Position numbers and translations under genes: made by a program. From Bacillota bacterium (lineage in GTDB: Bacteria; Bacillota; Clostridia; Lachnospirales; Lachnospiraceae), in the NCBI GenBank assembly GCA_023413555.1, contig JAEZPG010000072.1, positions 1 to 34,253 of the forward strand: DNA of 34,253 bases, in the 5' to 3' direction. Positions 15,020 to 23,596 of the stretch are shown here, one piece after another. Under the pieces are notes generated by a model. The model was not told the DNA's origin. It saw only the letters and a program-made list of their open reading frames with translations, and made no database searches. Each line of letters opens with the position of its first letter. The first letter of the stretch is position 1.

Positions 15020-15688
15020 ATGAATTATGAATGTTTGATTGTGGATGATGAAAAGGAGTTAGCAGAAAGCACGTGTGACTACTTAAATCTATTTGATGTT
15101 AAGTGCACCTATACACTATCCTATGAAGGATGTTTGGATTTTATTAAGGAGAACACGACTCAATTAATTCTATTAGATATCAACTTGAAGAATAAATCAG
15201 GATTTGAGTTATGTAAAGAGTTACGAAAAACCATTGAGGTTCCGATTCTATTTATCAGCGCCAGAAATAGTGATGACGATGTGTTGTTGGGCTTGTCCAT
15301 TGGTGGTGATGATTACATTGCAAAGCCATATAGCTTAAGTGTTTTGTTGGCTAAGGTGCGAGTTGTTTTAAAAAGACAGCAGAATAGTGGAAGCCATTCT
15401 CTAGAAAAGGGTATTTATATTGATTGTATGACAAGAAAATTATACAAAGACGGTCTAGAAATTCCTTTAAAGGGAATGGAATATAAATTATTATCTTATC
15501 TCATGGAGAATAAGGGGAAAATTATAACAAAGGGTGAGCTATTCTTACATGTATGGGAAGATTCCTTTGTAGGTGATGGGACCTTAAATGTACATATTAG
15601 GCATCTGAGAGAAAAAATTGAGGATGACCCGAATCACCCTTTACATATAAAAACGATATGGGGAAGAGGATATAGTTATGAGGATTAG
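15020..15688 (+). CDS. OmpR-family response regulator
   Basis: A 222-residue two-component regulator. The receiver domain has Asp9/Asp10, the phospho-acceptor Asp53 in 'LILLDINLK', Ser80 and Lys102 in 'YIAKPYS'. The winged-helix effector domain spans about 128-222 ('MEYKLLSYLMENKGKIITKGEL', here split as 'LLSYLMENKGKIIT', and 'VHIRHLREKIEDDP'). ATG 15020 is chosen because GAGGTG is 8 nt upstream. It overlaps the histidine kinase gene by 11 nt and is followed two genes later by an ABC transporter pair, the likely regulon. Confidence 0.95.
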   Translation: MNYECLIVDDEKELAESTCDYLNLFDVKCTYTLSYEGCLDFIKENTTQLILLDINLKNKSGFELCKELRKTIEVPILFISARNSDDDVLLGLSIGGDDYIAKPYSLSVLLAKVRVVLKRQQNSGSHSLEKGIYIDCMTRKLYKDGLEIPLKGMEYKLLSYLMENKGKIITKGELFLHVWEDSFVGDGTLNVHIRHLREKIEDDPNHPLHIKTIWGRGYSYED

Positions 15689-16829
15689 AAAACTGAGCTA
15701 TATCAGCATTGCTTTTTTAGCAATCGCGCTAGTAGTGGCAGTATATAGGATAAATGATTTACAGATGACTAAACCAAATCATGCAGAGGTGAATGATTTT
15801 ATAAAAACTATTGAAGGGACCGGAAATACAGAAGAGATAAAGGAGCTGAAAAAGCAATATGGGTTAAACTACTACTATCAAGATGGAAAGCTTGTGGTCT
15901 ATAGTGATTATGGGGAAAAATTTCAGGAGGCCAAGCAATATGCAATCCTCACCTTAGTACTGTTTGCTGTCATTGCAGTTATCATTATAGTCATTTTTTT
16001 TCTTTCCATCAATAAAAATATTATTACACCATTTTATAAACTACAGTATTTTGCGGCAACTGTGGCAAAGGGAGATCTAAATGTTCCCTTATTAATGGAT
16101 AGAGACAACATATTTGGGGCCTTCACAGAGAGCTTTGACATTATGCGAGAAGAACTGGCACTTGCCAAAGAAAATGAGAAGCGGGCCAATGAAAGTAAGA
16201 AGGAACTAGTTGCCTCCTTGAGCCATGATATTAAGACACCTTTGGCCTCTATAAAAGCCATTACAGAACTTTTGTTGGTTAAGATGCAGAACACAGATAT
16301 TATAGACAGATTACATAGTATTGATCAGAAGACAGAACAAATAGAAGTACTGGTAAATAACTTGTTTCATGCAACTTTAGAGGAGTTGGAAGAATTAAAG
16401 GTCATATTAGAGGAAATAAGTAGTCTTGAGATTAAAAAGTTTATAAAAAATGCTGACACCAACAACCGAATAGAAGAATGTCAGATAAATGAATGCTTAG
16501 TAATATGTGATCCCTTACGACTTCAGCAGGTACTAGACAATATCATCAGCAACTCCTATAAGTATGCGGATAGCAGTATTAGAGTAACTTCTATCATAGA
16601 ATACGGGTATCTTAGTATTATGATAGAGGACTATGGCAAAGGAGTCAGTATAGAAGACTTGGCCTTATTAAAGAAAAAATACTATCGAGGAAGCAACAGC
16701 GAGGGAAAGAATGGAGCTGGTATTGGCTTATATATCTCAAATTACTTCATGGAGCATATGGAAGGTTTTTTAAATGTTACCAATGGTGAATATGGGTTTC
16801 AAGCTATCGTGGGAATCAAAATAGTATAG
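15678..16829 (+). CDS. Sensor histidine kinase
   Basis: A 383-residue kinase: TM1 about 7-23, a short extracytoplasmic region about 25-86, TM2 about 88-110, a HAMP-like linker, then the HisKA box 'SLSHDIKTPLASIKA' with His183. The ATPase has the N box 'VLDNIISNSYKYAD', G1 'DYGKGV' and G2 'GAGIGLYIS'. It overlaps the response regulator gene by 11 nt. The extracytoplasmic domain of about 60 residues separates it from Bce-type kinases, which have almost none, although the genetic layout (TCS then ABC ATPase plus FtsX permease) is similar. The ligand is unknown. Confidence 0.94.
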   Translation: MRIRKLSYISIAFLAIALVVAVYRINDLQMTKPNHAEVNDFIKTIEGTGNTEEIKELKKQYGLNYYYQDGKLVVYSDYGEKFQEAKQYAILTLVLFAVIAVIIIVIFFLSINKNIITPFYKLQYFAATVAKGDLNVPLLMDRDNIFGAFTESFDIMREELALAKENEKRANESKKELVASLSHDIKTPLASIKAITELLLVKMQNTDIIDRLHSIDQKTEQIEVLVNNLFHATLEELEELKVILEEISSLEIKKFIKNADTNNRIEECQINECLVICDPLRLQQVLDNIISNSYKYADSSIRVTSIIEYGYLSIMIEDYGKGVSIEDLALLKKKYYRGSNSEGKNGAGIGLYISNYFMEHMEGFLNVTNGEYGFQAIVGIKIV

Positions 16830-16853
16830 AGGAATATCATTTTATGCAATTAT

Positions 16854-16918
16854 TTAAGGAACTGTTAAGAATTGGATAAGAAACCAGTAAAGATAAACTT
16901 TTATAGATACGGTAATAT
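16854..16918 (+). promoter_or_regulatory. Response-regulator direct repeat and promoter upstream of the ABC genes
   Basis: TTAAG at 16854 and again at 16865 form an 11-bp-period direct repeat, the spacing used by OmpR-family dimers. TATAGAT (16902) and TAATAT (16913) are -10 candidates without a good -35, as expected of an activated promoter. The ABC ATPase starts at 16949. Confidence 0.5.
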
Positions 16919-16948
16919 GGTTTTAGATGAAAAATAGGAGGTTATAGT

Positions 16949-17704
16949 ATGAAAACTATATTATCGACACGAAAACTGTGTAAAACATTTTCGAATGCAG
17001 GCGTGCAACAACATATATTAAAGAATCTGGACTTAGAGATTTATGAAGGTGATTATACTGTGATTATGGGTGCATCCGGCGCAGGAAAGTCAACTTTACT
17101 GTATGCATTATCTGGGATGGATAAACCAACTCTAGGAGAAATCTGGTTTCTGGACAAGGAAATTTCTAAATATAACGATGATAAACTAGCGCTTTTTCGA
17201 AGAGAGAATTGTGGCTTTGTATTTCAACAAATCTATCTGATTGATAAGATGAGTGTACTAGACAATATCTTAGCTTCAGGACTACTTGTAAATAAGAATC
17301 GAATAGACGTTGTTAAGATAGCAAAAGACTTATTAGATAAAGTGAATATATCGGAGCAGTTACAGGATAAATTCCCATCTCAATTATCTGGTGGTGAACA
17401 GCAAAGAGTTGCAATTGTAAGAGGACTTATAAATCATCCAGCTATATTATTTGCTGATGAACCTACTGGGGCCTTAAATTCCAGTTATTCCGAGGCTGTC
17501 TTAGATATGCTTACGAACTTTAATAAAGAAGGCCAAAGTATTGTTATGGTGACCCATGATATAAAAACAGCCCTTAGAGGAAGTCGTATTATCTATCTAA
17601 AAGATGGTCAAATCCACGGAGAATGTAATTTGGGTACTTATGTCGAGAGGGATCATGATAGAAAAAGTAAACTAAAGACATTTTTAGAGGAAATGGGGTG
17701 GTAA
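16949..17704 (+). CDS. ABC transporter ATP-binding protein (MacB/LolD type)
   Basis: A 251-residue ATPase. Walker A 'GASGAGKSTLL', Q-loop 'FVFQQIYLIDKMSVLDNI', signature 'LSGGEQQRVAIVRGL', Walker B 'ILFADEPTGALNS' and the switch His in 'VTHDIKTA' are all present. The 'DEPTGALNS' form is typical of MacB/LolD/BceA ATPases partnering FtsX-type permeases. AGGAGG precedes the ATG. The stop codon is 1 nt from the permease start. With the upstream two-component system it probably forms a sensing and export (or peptide-antibiotic defence) module. Confidence 0.95.
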   Translation: MKTILSTRKLCKTFSNAGVQQHILKNLDLEIYEGDYTVIMGASGAGKSTLLYALSGMDKPTLGEIWFLDKEISKYNDDKLALFRRENCGFVFQQIYLIDKMSVLDNILASGLLVNKNRIDVVKIAKDLLDKVNISEQLQDKFPSQLSGGEQQRVAIVRGLINHPAILFADEPTGALNSSYSEAVLDMLTNFNKEGQSIVMVTHDIKTALRGSRIIYLKDGQIHGECNLGTYVERDHDRKSKLKTFLEEMGW

Positions 17705-17705
17705 C

Positions 17706-20051
17706 ATGAGAAAGTTTATTGTTTTGTCACGTTACCATATAAGAAAGAATAAGGGACAATACTTGTCATTATCCCTTATAGTGTTAATAGCGGCTATGGT
17801 ATTTGGCCTAGGCCTTGTAACTATTCTTAATTCCGGAGAAATGTTTCAAGAGAAATTTAAGCAGTATGAATGTGCAGATGTATTCTATACCTTATATGAC
17901 TCCGATTGGACGGATACCATATCTGAAAAAGCTCAGGAGATTAAAGGGGTTACGGCTACAGAAATCAGAAAAAATGTCATGCTTTCTGGAGAAGCTTTCT
18001 ATGGAGAGACTGGTAACTCTTTAAATCACATTTTTTTCAATATGGATGATAAACACGTTATGAACAAGATAGAAGCCATTGGAGATACTTTGGATAGAAA
18101 GGATGTTAAACATCCAATCTATATCTCCTATTGGGTGAAAGCCAATGGGTGTAAGATTGGAGATACCTACAAGTTTCTATCGGGAAAAACTACCTATGAG
18201 TTTACTATTGCTGGATTTGTTGAGGATTTAATGTATGGCAATAATAACTGCGGAAGTATGGGTGTATATCTGCCAGAGAAAGAGTTTAATGCCATGTATG
18301 AAAGTGTAGAACCCAATTGTCATGCAAAAACTCTTGCATTAAGATTAGCGAATAATGAAGATGGAAAAGAAGTATATACAGAATTAACCAAGATGACTGC
18401 AGGAAATCTTGCAAATAACTATACGTTTAATTATGGATATTTAAAAATGTGTCAGACAAACCGAACAGCTGTTGCCAATATTATGTCAGCAATGTTAATG
18501 GCATTTTCAGCGTTACTTGTAATCATAACTATGTTTGTCATTAATTTTCGTATAAAAAGCAGTATACATGAAGAAATGCAGAATATGGGAGTTTTAACAT
18601 CCATAGGGTATACTTCAAGACAGGTTATCTGGTCAGTAGCGATTCCTTATGTGATGATAGGAATTATATCTATTATGATTGGACTAATTGGTACTTATCT
18701 TTTGCTGCCAATGATCCAAGAACTGTTTGGAAAACTCTCAGGCCTTTTATGGATGACACCGTTGGATTTTGTGTCGTTGTCTTTGGTTATCTTAGTCATC
18801 ATGGGACTTATCCTATTTACTACCTTATTTTCAGCAAGAAAAATCAAGAAGCTACATCCCATTGACGCTCTTAAAAGTGGAATTAAACACCATAGCTTTA
18901 AAAAGAATTATTTTCCACTTCATAAGACGAAGACCAATCTTAATATAACATTTGGACTGAAGGGTTTTATAAGTAGCATAAAGCAATCTATCTTTCTGTT
19001 TCTGATATTAACATTTTCAAGTTTAACTACAATCTATATGGCAAGTGCTATGTATAACAGTATTGTCGAGCCTATTAATCTTATCAACATAGTATCGGAA
19101 GAATATCCGACGGTATCCTTTACTGGTCATAATCACAATGATGCTGAATCTATCAGAACTGATATTGAACAAGATACCAGAGTGGAAAATACGCTATATT
19201 ATGACACTTCAAATGCAATAATTGGTGAAGAAACTGTTGTTGTCTTTGTTATCAATGAATATAAGAAACTGCAAAATAATATTATATACAGTGGCAGATA
19301 TCCTAAGCATGATAATGAAATAGCAATTGGAAGTGCTATTGCAGACAGGTTGGATGTAGGTATAGGGGACCGGATAAAGATTAAATCTGTTGATAATTCA
19401 CAGGAGTATTATATTGTTGGATTGTTACAGGCTCCAAGTTACGGAAGTTCTGCCTGTGAGATGACCTCAGAGGGATTTCGGCGTCTTAATATAGATTTTG
19501 AGCAGACCACTTTATACGTATATTTAAAGAATGTCAAAGAGGCAGACACTTATACAGAAGACATGGTCAAGAAGCACAAAGATAAATTAGCTGGCTATAC
19601 TAATATGCAAAGTATGATAGAAGAGGTATATGATAACTTTATCCCACTTATGATAATGGTCATCTACTTAGTATGTGTATTAATGGTTGCTTTGATTATA
19701 GTAGTCCTCTATATGATGATTAGAACACTAATTTCCCATAGAAAGCAGGAACTTGGAATCTGTAAAGCTCTTGGCTATACAACAAAACAGTTAGTACAAC
19801 AGCTTTCCTATAGCTTGTTGCCAGCCATTACTCTTGGCACCATATTAGGTGGAACACTAGGATATCTATTAGTAAATCAGATTTGGTTGTTATTCTTAGG
19901 AGGTGTAGGATTACAAAAGGTGTATTTGCCTGTGCCTATTTTATGGGCTGTGGTAATTATCATTATTTTAATTCTGTTTTCTACTCTAATGTCTGTACTA
20001 TTAGCACGAAGAATTAAACGTATCTCGCCTATTGAATTAATTAGGGAATAA
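17706..20051 (+). CDS. FtsX-like ABC permease with two FtsX domains
   Basis: A 781-residue membrane protein. TM1 lies at about 18-41, an extracellular MacB-like domain at about 42-255, the first FtsX three-helix unit at about 258-385, ending 'ARKIKKLHPIDALKSGIK'. A central TM near 430-450 follows, then a second extracellular domain (about 455-640) and a second FtsX unit (about 645-775) ending 'ARRIKRISPIELIRE'. The repeated 'IKRISPIE / IKKLHPID' ends show the duplication. It pairs with the preceding ATPase. Substrates of this class are peptides, lipoproteins or bacitracin-like antibiotics; the specific one is unknown. Confidence 0.92.
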   Translation: MRKFIVLSRYHIRKNKGQYLSLSLIVLIAAMVFGLGLVTILNSGEMFQEKFKQYECADVFYTLYDSDWTDTISEKAQEIKGVTATEIRKNVMLSGEAFYGETGNSLNHIFFNMDDKHVMNKIEAIGDTLDRKDVKHPIYISYWVKANGCKIGDTYKFLSGKTTYEFTIAGFVEDLMYGNNNCGSMGVYLPEKEFNAMYESVEPNCHAKTLALRLANNEDGKEVYTELTKMTAGNLANNYTFNYGYLKMCQTNRTAVANIMSAMLMAFSALLVIITMFVINFRIKSSIHEEMQNMGVLTSIGYTSRQVIWSVAIPYVMIGIISIMIGLIGTYLLLPMIQELFGKLSGLLWMTPLDFVSLSLVILVIMGLILFTTLFSARKIKKLHPIDALKSGIKHHSFKKNYFPLHKTKTNLNITFGLKGFISSIKQSIFLFLILTFSSLTTIYMASAMYNSIVEPINLINIVSEEYPTVSFTGHNHNDAESIRTDIEQDTRVENTLYYDTSNAIIGEETVVVFVINEYKKLQNNIIYSGRYPKHDNEIAIGSAIADRLDVGIGDRIKIKSVDNSQEYYIVGLLQAPSYGSSACEMTSEGFRRLNIDFEQTTLYVYLKNVKEADTYTEDMVKKHKDKLAGYTNMQSMIEEVYDNFIPLMIMVIYLVCVLMVALIIVVLYMMIRTLISHRKQELGICKALGYTTKQLVQQLSYSLLPAITLGTILGGTLGYLLVNQIWLLFLGGVGLQKVYLPVPILWAVVIIIILILFSTLMSVLLARRIKRISPIELIRE

Positions 20052-20096
20052 TGTAATAATAGGTTCATCTGTTATTATATAAAGGGGGAGTAAACT

Positions 20097-20915
20097 ATGT
20101 TAGAATTACCAGAAGCGATTACTATGGCAACACAATTACAAAATACTGTAATAGGAAAAACAGTAAGCCATGTCTGTCCACCTACTAAGGAACACAAATT
20201 CTGCTGGTATCATGGTGATATAGGTGAATACAACAATAAGATACAAGGTCAAGAGATTGTCTTAGCAGAAGCATTTGGAATTTATACAGAAATTACTTTT
20301 CAGAATGGCCAAAGACTGTGCATTAACGATGGAGTAAATGTTCGACTTGTAAAGAAGGAGGAGGCGGGAAAAGCATACCAGTTAATGATTTGCTTTACAG
20401 ACGGGGATGCATTGGTATTTACTGTGGCTATGTATGGTGGAATTGTCCTTTATAGTGGGAACTATGATAATGAATACTATCTAAAAAGCAGAGCAGCTAT
20501 TTTGCTTTTTTCAAAAGAATTTAAGATGGTTTTTAGAGAATTGTTTGAAAATAGTAAAAATACGCTTAGTGTAAAAGCATTTCTTGCTACAGAGCAGCGT
20601 TTTCCAGGGATAGGAAATGGTGTTTTACAGGACATTCTATTTAATGCTAGGCTACATCCAAAGAGAAAGATTGGAACCTTAAGTGAGGAAGATAAGAATA
20701 GACTTTTTGATCAGATTCTTATCACAATACGGGATATGATAGAAAAAGGTGGAAGAGATACAGAAAAGGATTTGTATGGTCAAGCTGGTGGTTACAAGAC
20801 TATAATGTCCAAGATTGGAGTGAAAAATGGTTGTCCGATTTGCAGTGGAGAGATCACAAAGGAAGCCTATTTGGGAGGTTCCGTCTATTACTGCAAGAAT
20901 TGTCAGCCAATCTAA
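20097..20915 (+). CDS. Fpg/Nei-family DNA glycosylase-like protein lacking the catalytic proline
   Basis: A 272-residue protein with the whole Fpg/Nei layout: N-terminal beta-sandwich, the H2TH segment 'FLATEQRFPGIGNGVLQDILF' in its 'RFPGIGNGVLQDIL' core, and a C-terminal zinc finger CPIC...CKNC. In active family members residue 2 is Pro, the Schiff-base nucleophile; here the start reads M-L-ELPEA, so residue 2 is Leu while Glu3 is kept. The finger also reads 'GGSVYYCKNCQ' where active enzymes have an Arg in place of the second Gly. It may be a non-catalytic DNA-binding paralogue or use another mechanism. GGGGGAG precedes the ATG, and starts further in would remove the motif. Confidence 0.85.
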   Translation: MLELPEAITMATQLQNTVIGKTVSHVCPPTKEHKFCWYHGDIGEYNNKIQGQEIVLAEAFGIYTEITFQNGQRLCINDGVNVRLVKKEEAGKAYQLMICFTDGDALVFTVAMYGGIVLYSGNYDNEYYLKSRAAILLFSKEFKMVFRELFENSKNTLSVKAFLATEQRFPGIGNGVLQDILFNARLHPKRKIGTLSEEDKNRLFDQILITIRDMIEKGGRDTEKDLYGQAGGYKTIMSKIGVKNGCPICSGEITKEAYLGGSVYYCKNCQPI

Positions 20916-20943
20916 TCAAAGGTGAGGCAAGACAATGATATAT

Positions 20944-20980
20944 AAAGAACAGGCATAAGTTTTGTGCCTGTTCTTTTTTT
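20944..20980 (+). terminator. Strong intrinsic terminator after the Fpg-like gene
   Basis: AAAGAACAGGCA (20944-20955) pairs perfectly with TGCCTGTTCTTT (20965-20976), continuing into a T-run. Confidence 0.9.
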
Positions 20981-21103
20981 GAAGAAAATTATGTATTTGA
21001 GAGATTTAATATGACATTAAATTTATATTTTTGTCAACAAAATGATAGATTAAAAATAGATTGGAAGATATAGTTATAGAAAAAGGTGAAAGGGGTAATA
21101 ATC

Positions 21104-22138
21104 ATGGAATTTAAAGGTTACAGAAGAGGTATTAATCTTGGGGGATGGCTTTCCCAGTGTAGTCACGAAAAACAACATTATGACAGTTTTATAAGTGAGG
21201 ATGACATTATTAAAATTGCATCTTGGGGGTTGGATCACGTTCGCCTTCCAATAGACTATGAGCTTATACAAGAGAATGATGGAAGTATTAAACCAGAAGG
21301 ATTTAAGTATATCGACTCCTGCATGAAATGGTGCAAGGAGAACAATCTTAATATGATTCTTGACTTACATAAAACGATGGGCTATATCTTTGATGAAAGT
21401 AAAACCTCAAAAAATTTTTTTTATGATAAAAATCTACAACAAAAATTCTTAGATTTATGGAATGAACTAGCAAGGAGATATGGAAAGTATCATGATTTTA
21501 TTGCTTTCGAGCTCCTAAATGAAGTTGTGGATTATGAGGTAGCTGAGATATGGAACGAAATTGCAAAAAAGGCGGTAGAAGTGATTCGAAGATATACCAA
21601 ATTAACTCCTATTATTCTTGGTGGTGTAATGAATAATGCAGTATATACTATTAAATTATTACCTACGCCATTTGACGATCACTTGGTGTATACCTTTCAT
21701 TTTTATGAACCTCTTATATTTACTCATCAATCTGCCTATTGGATTCCAGAAATGTCAAGAGATTTTTCTATGACTTATCCAGGTGAGATAGATCAGTTTA
21801 TTAAGAACTCCAAAGAACAATTAGCAGAAGAACAGTATGATATTTATAAGAACATTGATTTAGAAAAGCTTAGTGAAATGGGAACAGATTTTATTGAAAT
21901 AGCATTTGAAGAGGCTTTTGTGATCGCAAAAAAATATAATATACCTTTATATTGTGGAGAATATGGAGTAATTAATCAAGCTGATTTGCAATCGACATTA
22001 AATTGGTATTGTAATATCAACTCTGTATTTGAAAAACATAATATCTCTAGAGCGGCGTGGACTTACAAAGGAAAAGATTTTGGCATAACCGATCCACATT
22101 ATATTGAAATAAAAGATCAATTGGTAAAGCTATTATAA
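21104..22138 (+). CDS. Glycoside hydrolase family 5 enzyme
   Basis: A 344-residue (beta/alpha)8 glycosidase. Family 5 marks are 'RGINLGGWL' at the N-terminus, 'WGLDHVRLPIDYE', 'MILDLHK' (His89), the acid/base Glu140 in 'FELLNEVVD', 'YTFHFYEP' and the nucleophile Glu286 in 'LYCGEYGV'. There is no signal peptide, carbohydrate-binding module or dockerin, so it probably acts inside the cell on imported oligosaccharides. ATG 21104 follows GAAAGGGG; an in-frame GTG at 21086 is less well placed. It has its own position between two hairpins. Beta-glucan or mannan fragments are family substrates; which one is not decided. Confidence 0.9.
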   Translation: MEFKGYRRGINLGGWLSQCSHEKQHYDSFISEDDIIKIASWGLDHVRLPIDYELIQENDGSIKPEGFKYIDSCMKWCKENNLNMILDLHKTMGYIFDESKTSKNFFYDKNLQQKFLDLWNELARRYGKYHDFIAFELLNEVVDYEVAEIWNEIAKKAVEVIRRYTKLTPIILGGVMNNAVYTIKLLPTPFDDHLVYTFHFYEPLIFTHQSAYWIPEMSRDFSMTYPGEIDQFIKNSKEQLAEEQYDIYKNIDLEKLSEMGTDFIEIAFEEAFVIAKKYNIPLYCGEYGVINQADLQSTLNWYCNINSVFEKHNISRAAWTYKGKDFGITDPHYIEIKDQLVKLL

Positions 22139-22181
22139 AAAAAATGTTTTTAAATACTCTTCTCACGTGAATAGGTCTATG

Positions 22182-22217
22182 GGGGAGCCATAAAAGTTGA
22201 GACTTATGTGGTTCCCC
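22182..22217 (+). terminator. Imperfect hairpin after the GH5 gene
   Basis: GGGGAGCCA (22182-22190) pairs with TGGTTCCCC (22209-22217) with one wobble, extended by AAGT/ACTT inside. The tail is TAATATAT rather than a clean T-run. Confidence 0.4.
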
Positions 22218-22260
22218 TAATATATATTATATTATCTAGTCTTATTTATAATTAAGATTC

Positions 22261-22668
22261 TTATTTTTCTAGCTCATCCTCCCAAGTATTGATACCTCCA
22301 AATTCCTTTATATTGGTATAGCCTAGGTCGGCTAGTTTCTGTGCAGCCTTCTTACTGCGGTTACCACTACGACAATATACAAGAATAAGTTGGTCTTTAT
22401 CGGGCAGTGTTTCAAATATGGATTCTGATATGGTTTCAATAGGGATGCATATGGCATTTTTGATATGTCCCTCTTCATATTCTTCTTTGGTTCTTACATC
22501 TAATATCGTATATCCTACCTCTGTCTCTATAATGGATTGCGCTTCATTTTGTGAGATTTGTTCATAAGAATTTGTGTGAGTATTATTACTGTCAGCATTT
22601 TCATTCTTACAACTTACTAATAATAGCATAAAAGCAAACGTGCAACCAAGAAATATTAGGTTTTTCAT
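22261..22668 (-). CDS. Rhodanese-like lipoprotein
   Basis: A 135-residue protein with a lipoprotein signal: a hydrophobic stretch then lipobox 'LLVSC' with acylated Cys20, and a polar linker. The single rhodanese domain (about 36-133) has 'ILDVRTKEEYEEGHI' and the active-site loop 'VYCRSGNRS' with Cys99. It should be anchored outside the membrane and handle persulfide sulfur or act in thiol chemistry; the acceptor is unknown. A TGGAGGT ribosome site precedes the ATG. It is the only minus-strand gene in this part and is divergent from the TetR-MFS operon. Confidence 0.92.
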   Translation of the reverse strand: MKNLIFLGCTFAFMLLLVSCKNENADSNNTHTNSYEQISQNEAQSIIETEVGYTILDVRTKEEYEEGHIKNAICIPIETISESIFETLPDKDQLILVYCRSGNRSKKAAQKLADLGYTNIKEFGGINTWEDELEK

Positions 22669-22860
22669 GTTTATACCTCCATTCTATAGTATTAATATGT
22701 ACGATTATAATATTCTTGTTTAAGTATATCATACAAACTATTAGTTATCGAATGAATTTACTATGAATAAGAGGGTTATGATTTTGATGATAAAGCCAAC
22801 CTTGCAATAACAATAAAAAATATAAAGTTGGATAATAATAGAAAATTATACAAAAATATG

Positions 22861-22889
22861 TTGACAGGAATATATAAGGAGTATATTCT
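22861..22889 (+). promoter_or_regulatory. Promoter of the TetR-MFS operon
   Basis: TTGACA (22861-22866), 17-bp spacer, TATTCT (22884-22889). The start site would fall inside the palindromic operator that begins at 22893. Confidence 0.8.
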
Positions 22890-22892
22890 AAT

Positions 22893-22925
22893 ATTTGTAG
22901 ACCGACCGACGGTCAGTCTACAAAT
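22893..22925. promoter_or_regulatory. 33-bp palindromic operator for the TetR regulator
   Basis: Left arm ATTTGTAGACCGACCG (22893-22908), central A, right arm CGGTCAGTCTACAAAT (22910-22925): sixteen-bp arms with one mismatch. It overlaps the predicted transcription start, and the GACCGAC...GGTCAGTC core is typical of TetR operators. This implies autorepression of the regulator and the efflux gene. Confidence 0.88.
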
Positions 22926-22948
22926 TTAAGGATTGGATATGAGAAAAT

Positions 22949-23596
22949 ATGAGAGTCGTAAAAGAGGCAACAGAACGTCAAAGTGAAATTCTAGACCACG
23001 CCATTACATTATTTATATCAAAGGGTTATGACTGTACAAGCGTGGAAGATATTGTGAAAGAGATTGGAATTGCCAAGGGAACTTTGTACTATCATTTTAA
23101 ATCTAAGGAAGAGATACTGGATGGAATCGTTGATCGAATTCTTGATAGCGTAATCGCTAAAGCAAATCGTGTTGCAAATTCCAGTAACCTAAATGTACAT
23201 GAGAAGATACTGAATACCTTACTTGCGATTCAAGTTAGAGAAGCAAGGGATTTAGCAATTATAAAGGAAGTTTATAAACCACAAAATGCGTTATTGTATT
23301 CTAAGATGTTAGGTAGAATAATTCATGACATCCCTCCAATACTTTCGATTATTATTGAAGAAGGCATTAAAAAAGAGATATTTCATACAGAATTTCCGTA
23401 TGAAAGCGCTGAGTTATTTATCACCTATGGCAATGTAATATTTGATAGTGGATTCGTTGAATTTACAAAAGAGGAGCTGAGACACAAAATAACAGCGTTT
23501 ACTAAAAATATAGAACGGGTAGTAGGTGCTAAAAGTGATAGTATGAGCTATGTAGCTACCATGTTTGAAAATATGGAGGACATAGAGTATGAATAG
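22949..23596 (+). CDS. TetR/AcrR-family transcriptional regulator
   Basis: A 215-residue regulator. The N-terminal HTH is clear: 'QSEILDHAITLFISKGYDCT', then 'VEDIVKEIGIAKGTLYYHFKSKEEIL' read in parts as 'IVKEIGIAKGTLYYHF'. The remaining helices form the ligand-binding domain. The ATG at 22949 is in frame; another ATG at 22939 is out of frame. It overlaps the downstream MFS gene by 8 nt, so the two are co-transcribed and coupled, and a long palindrome covers their promoter. It most likely represses its own operon until an effector, probably a substrate of the transporter, releases it. Confidence 0.95.
   Translation: MRVVKEATERQSEILDHAITLFISKGYDCTSVEDIVKEIGIAKGTLYYHFKSKEEILDGIVDRILDSVIAKANRVANSSNLNVHEKILNTLLAIQVREARDLAIIKEVYKPQNALLYSKMLGRIIHDIPPILSIIIEEGIKKEIFHTEFPYESAELFITYGNVIFDSGFVEFTKEELRHKITAFTKNIERVVGAKSDSMSYVATMFENMEDIEYE

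Noticed and set aside
16830..16948. Terminator between the kinase and the ABC genes
   Set aside because: No hairpin with a U-run is visible; the space holds direct repeats and -10-like elements instead.
22893..22925. Transcription terminator reading of the long palindrome
   Set aside because: It lies immediately after a promoter -10 with no T-run and precedes a TetR gene, so an operator is far more likely.
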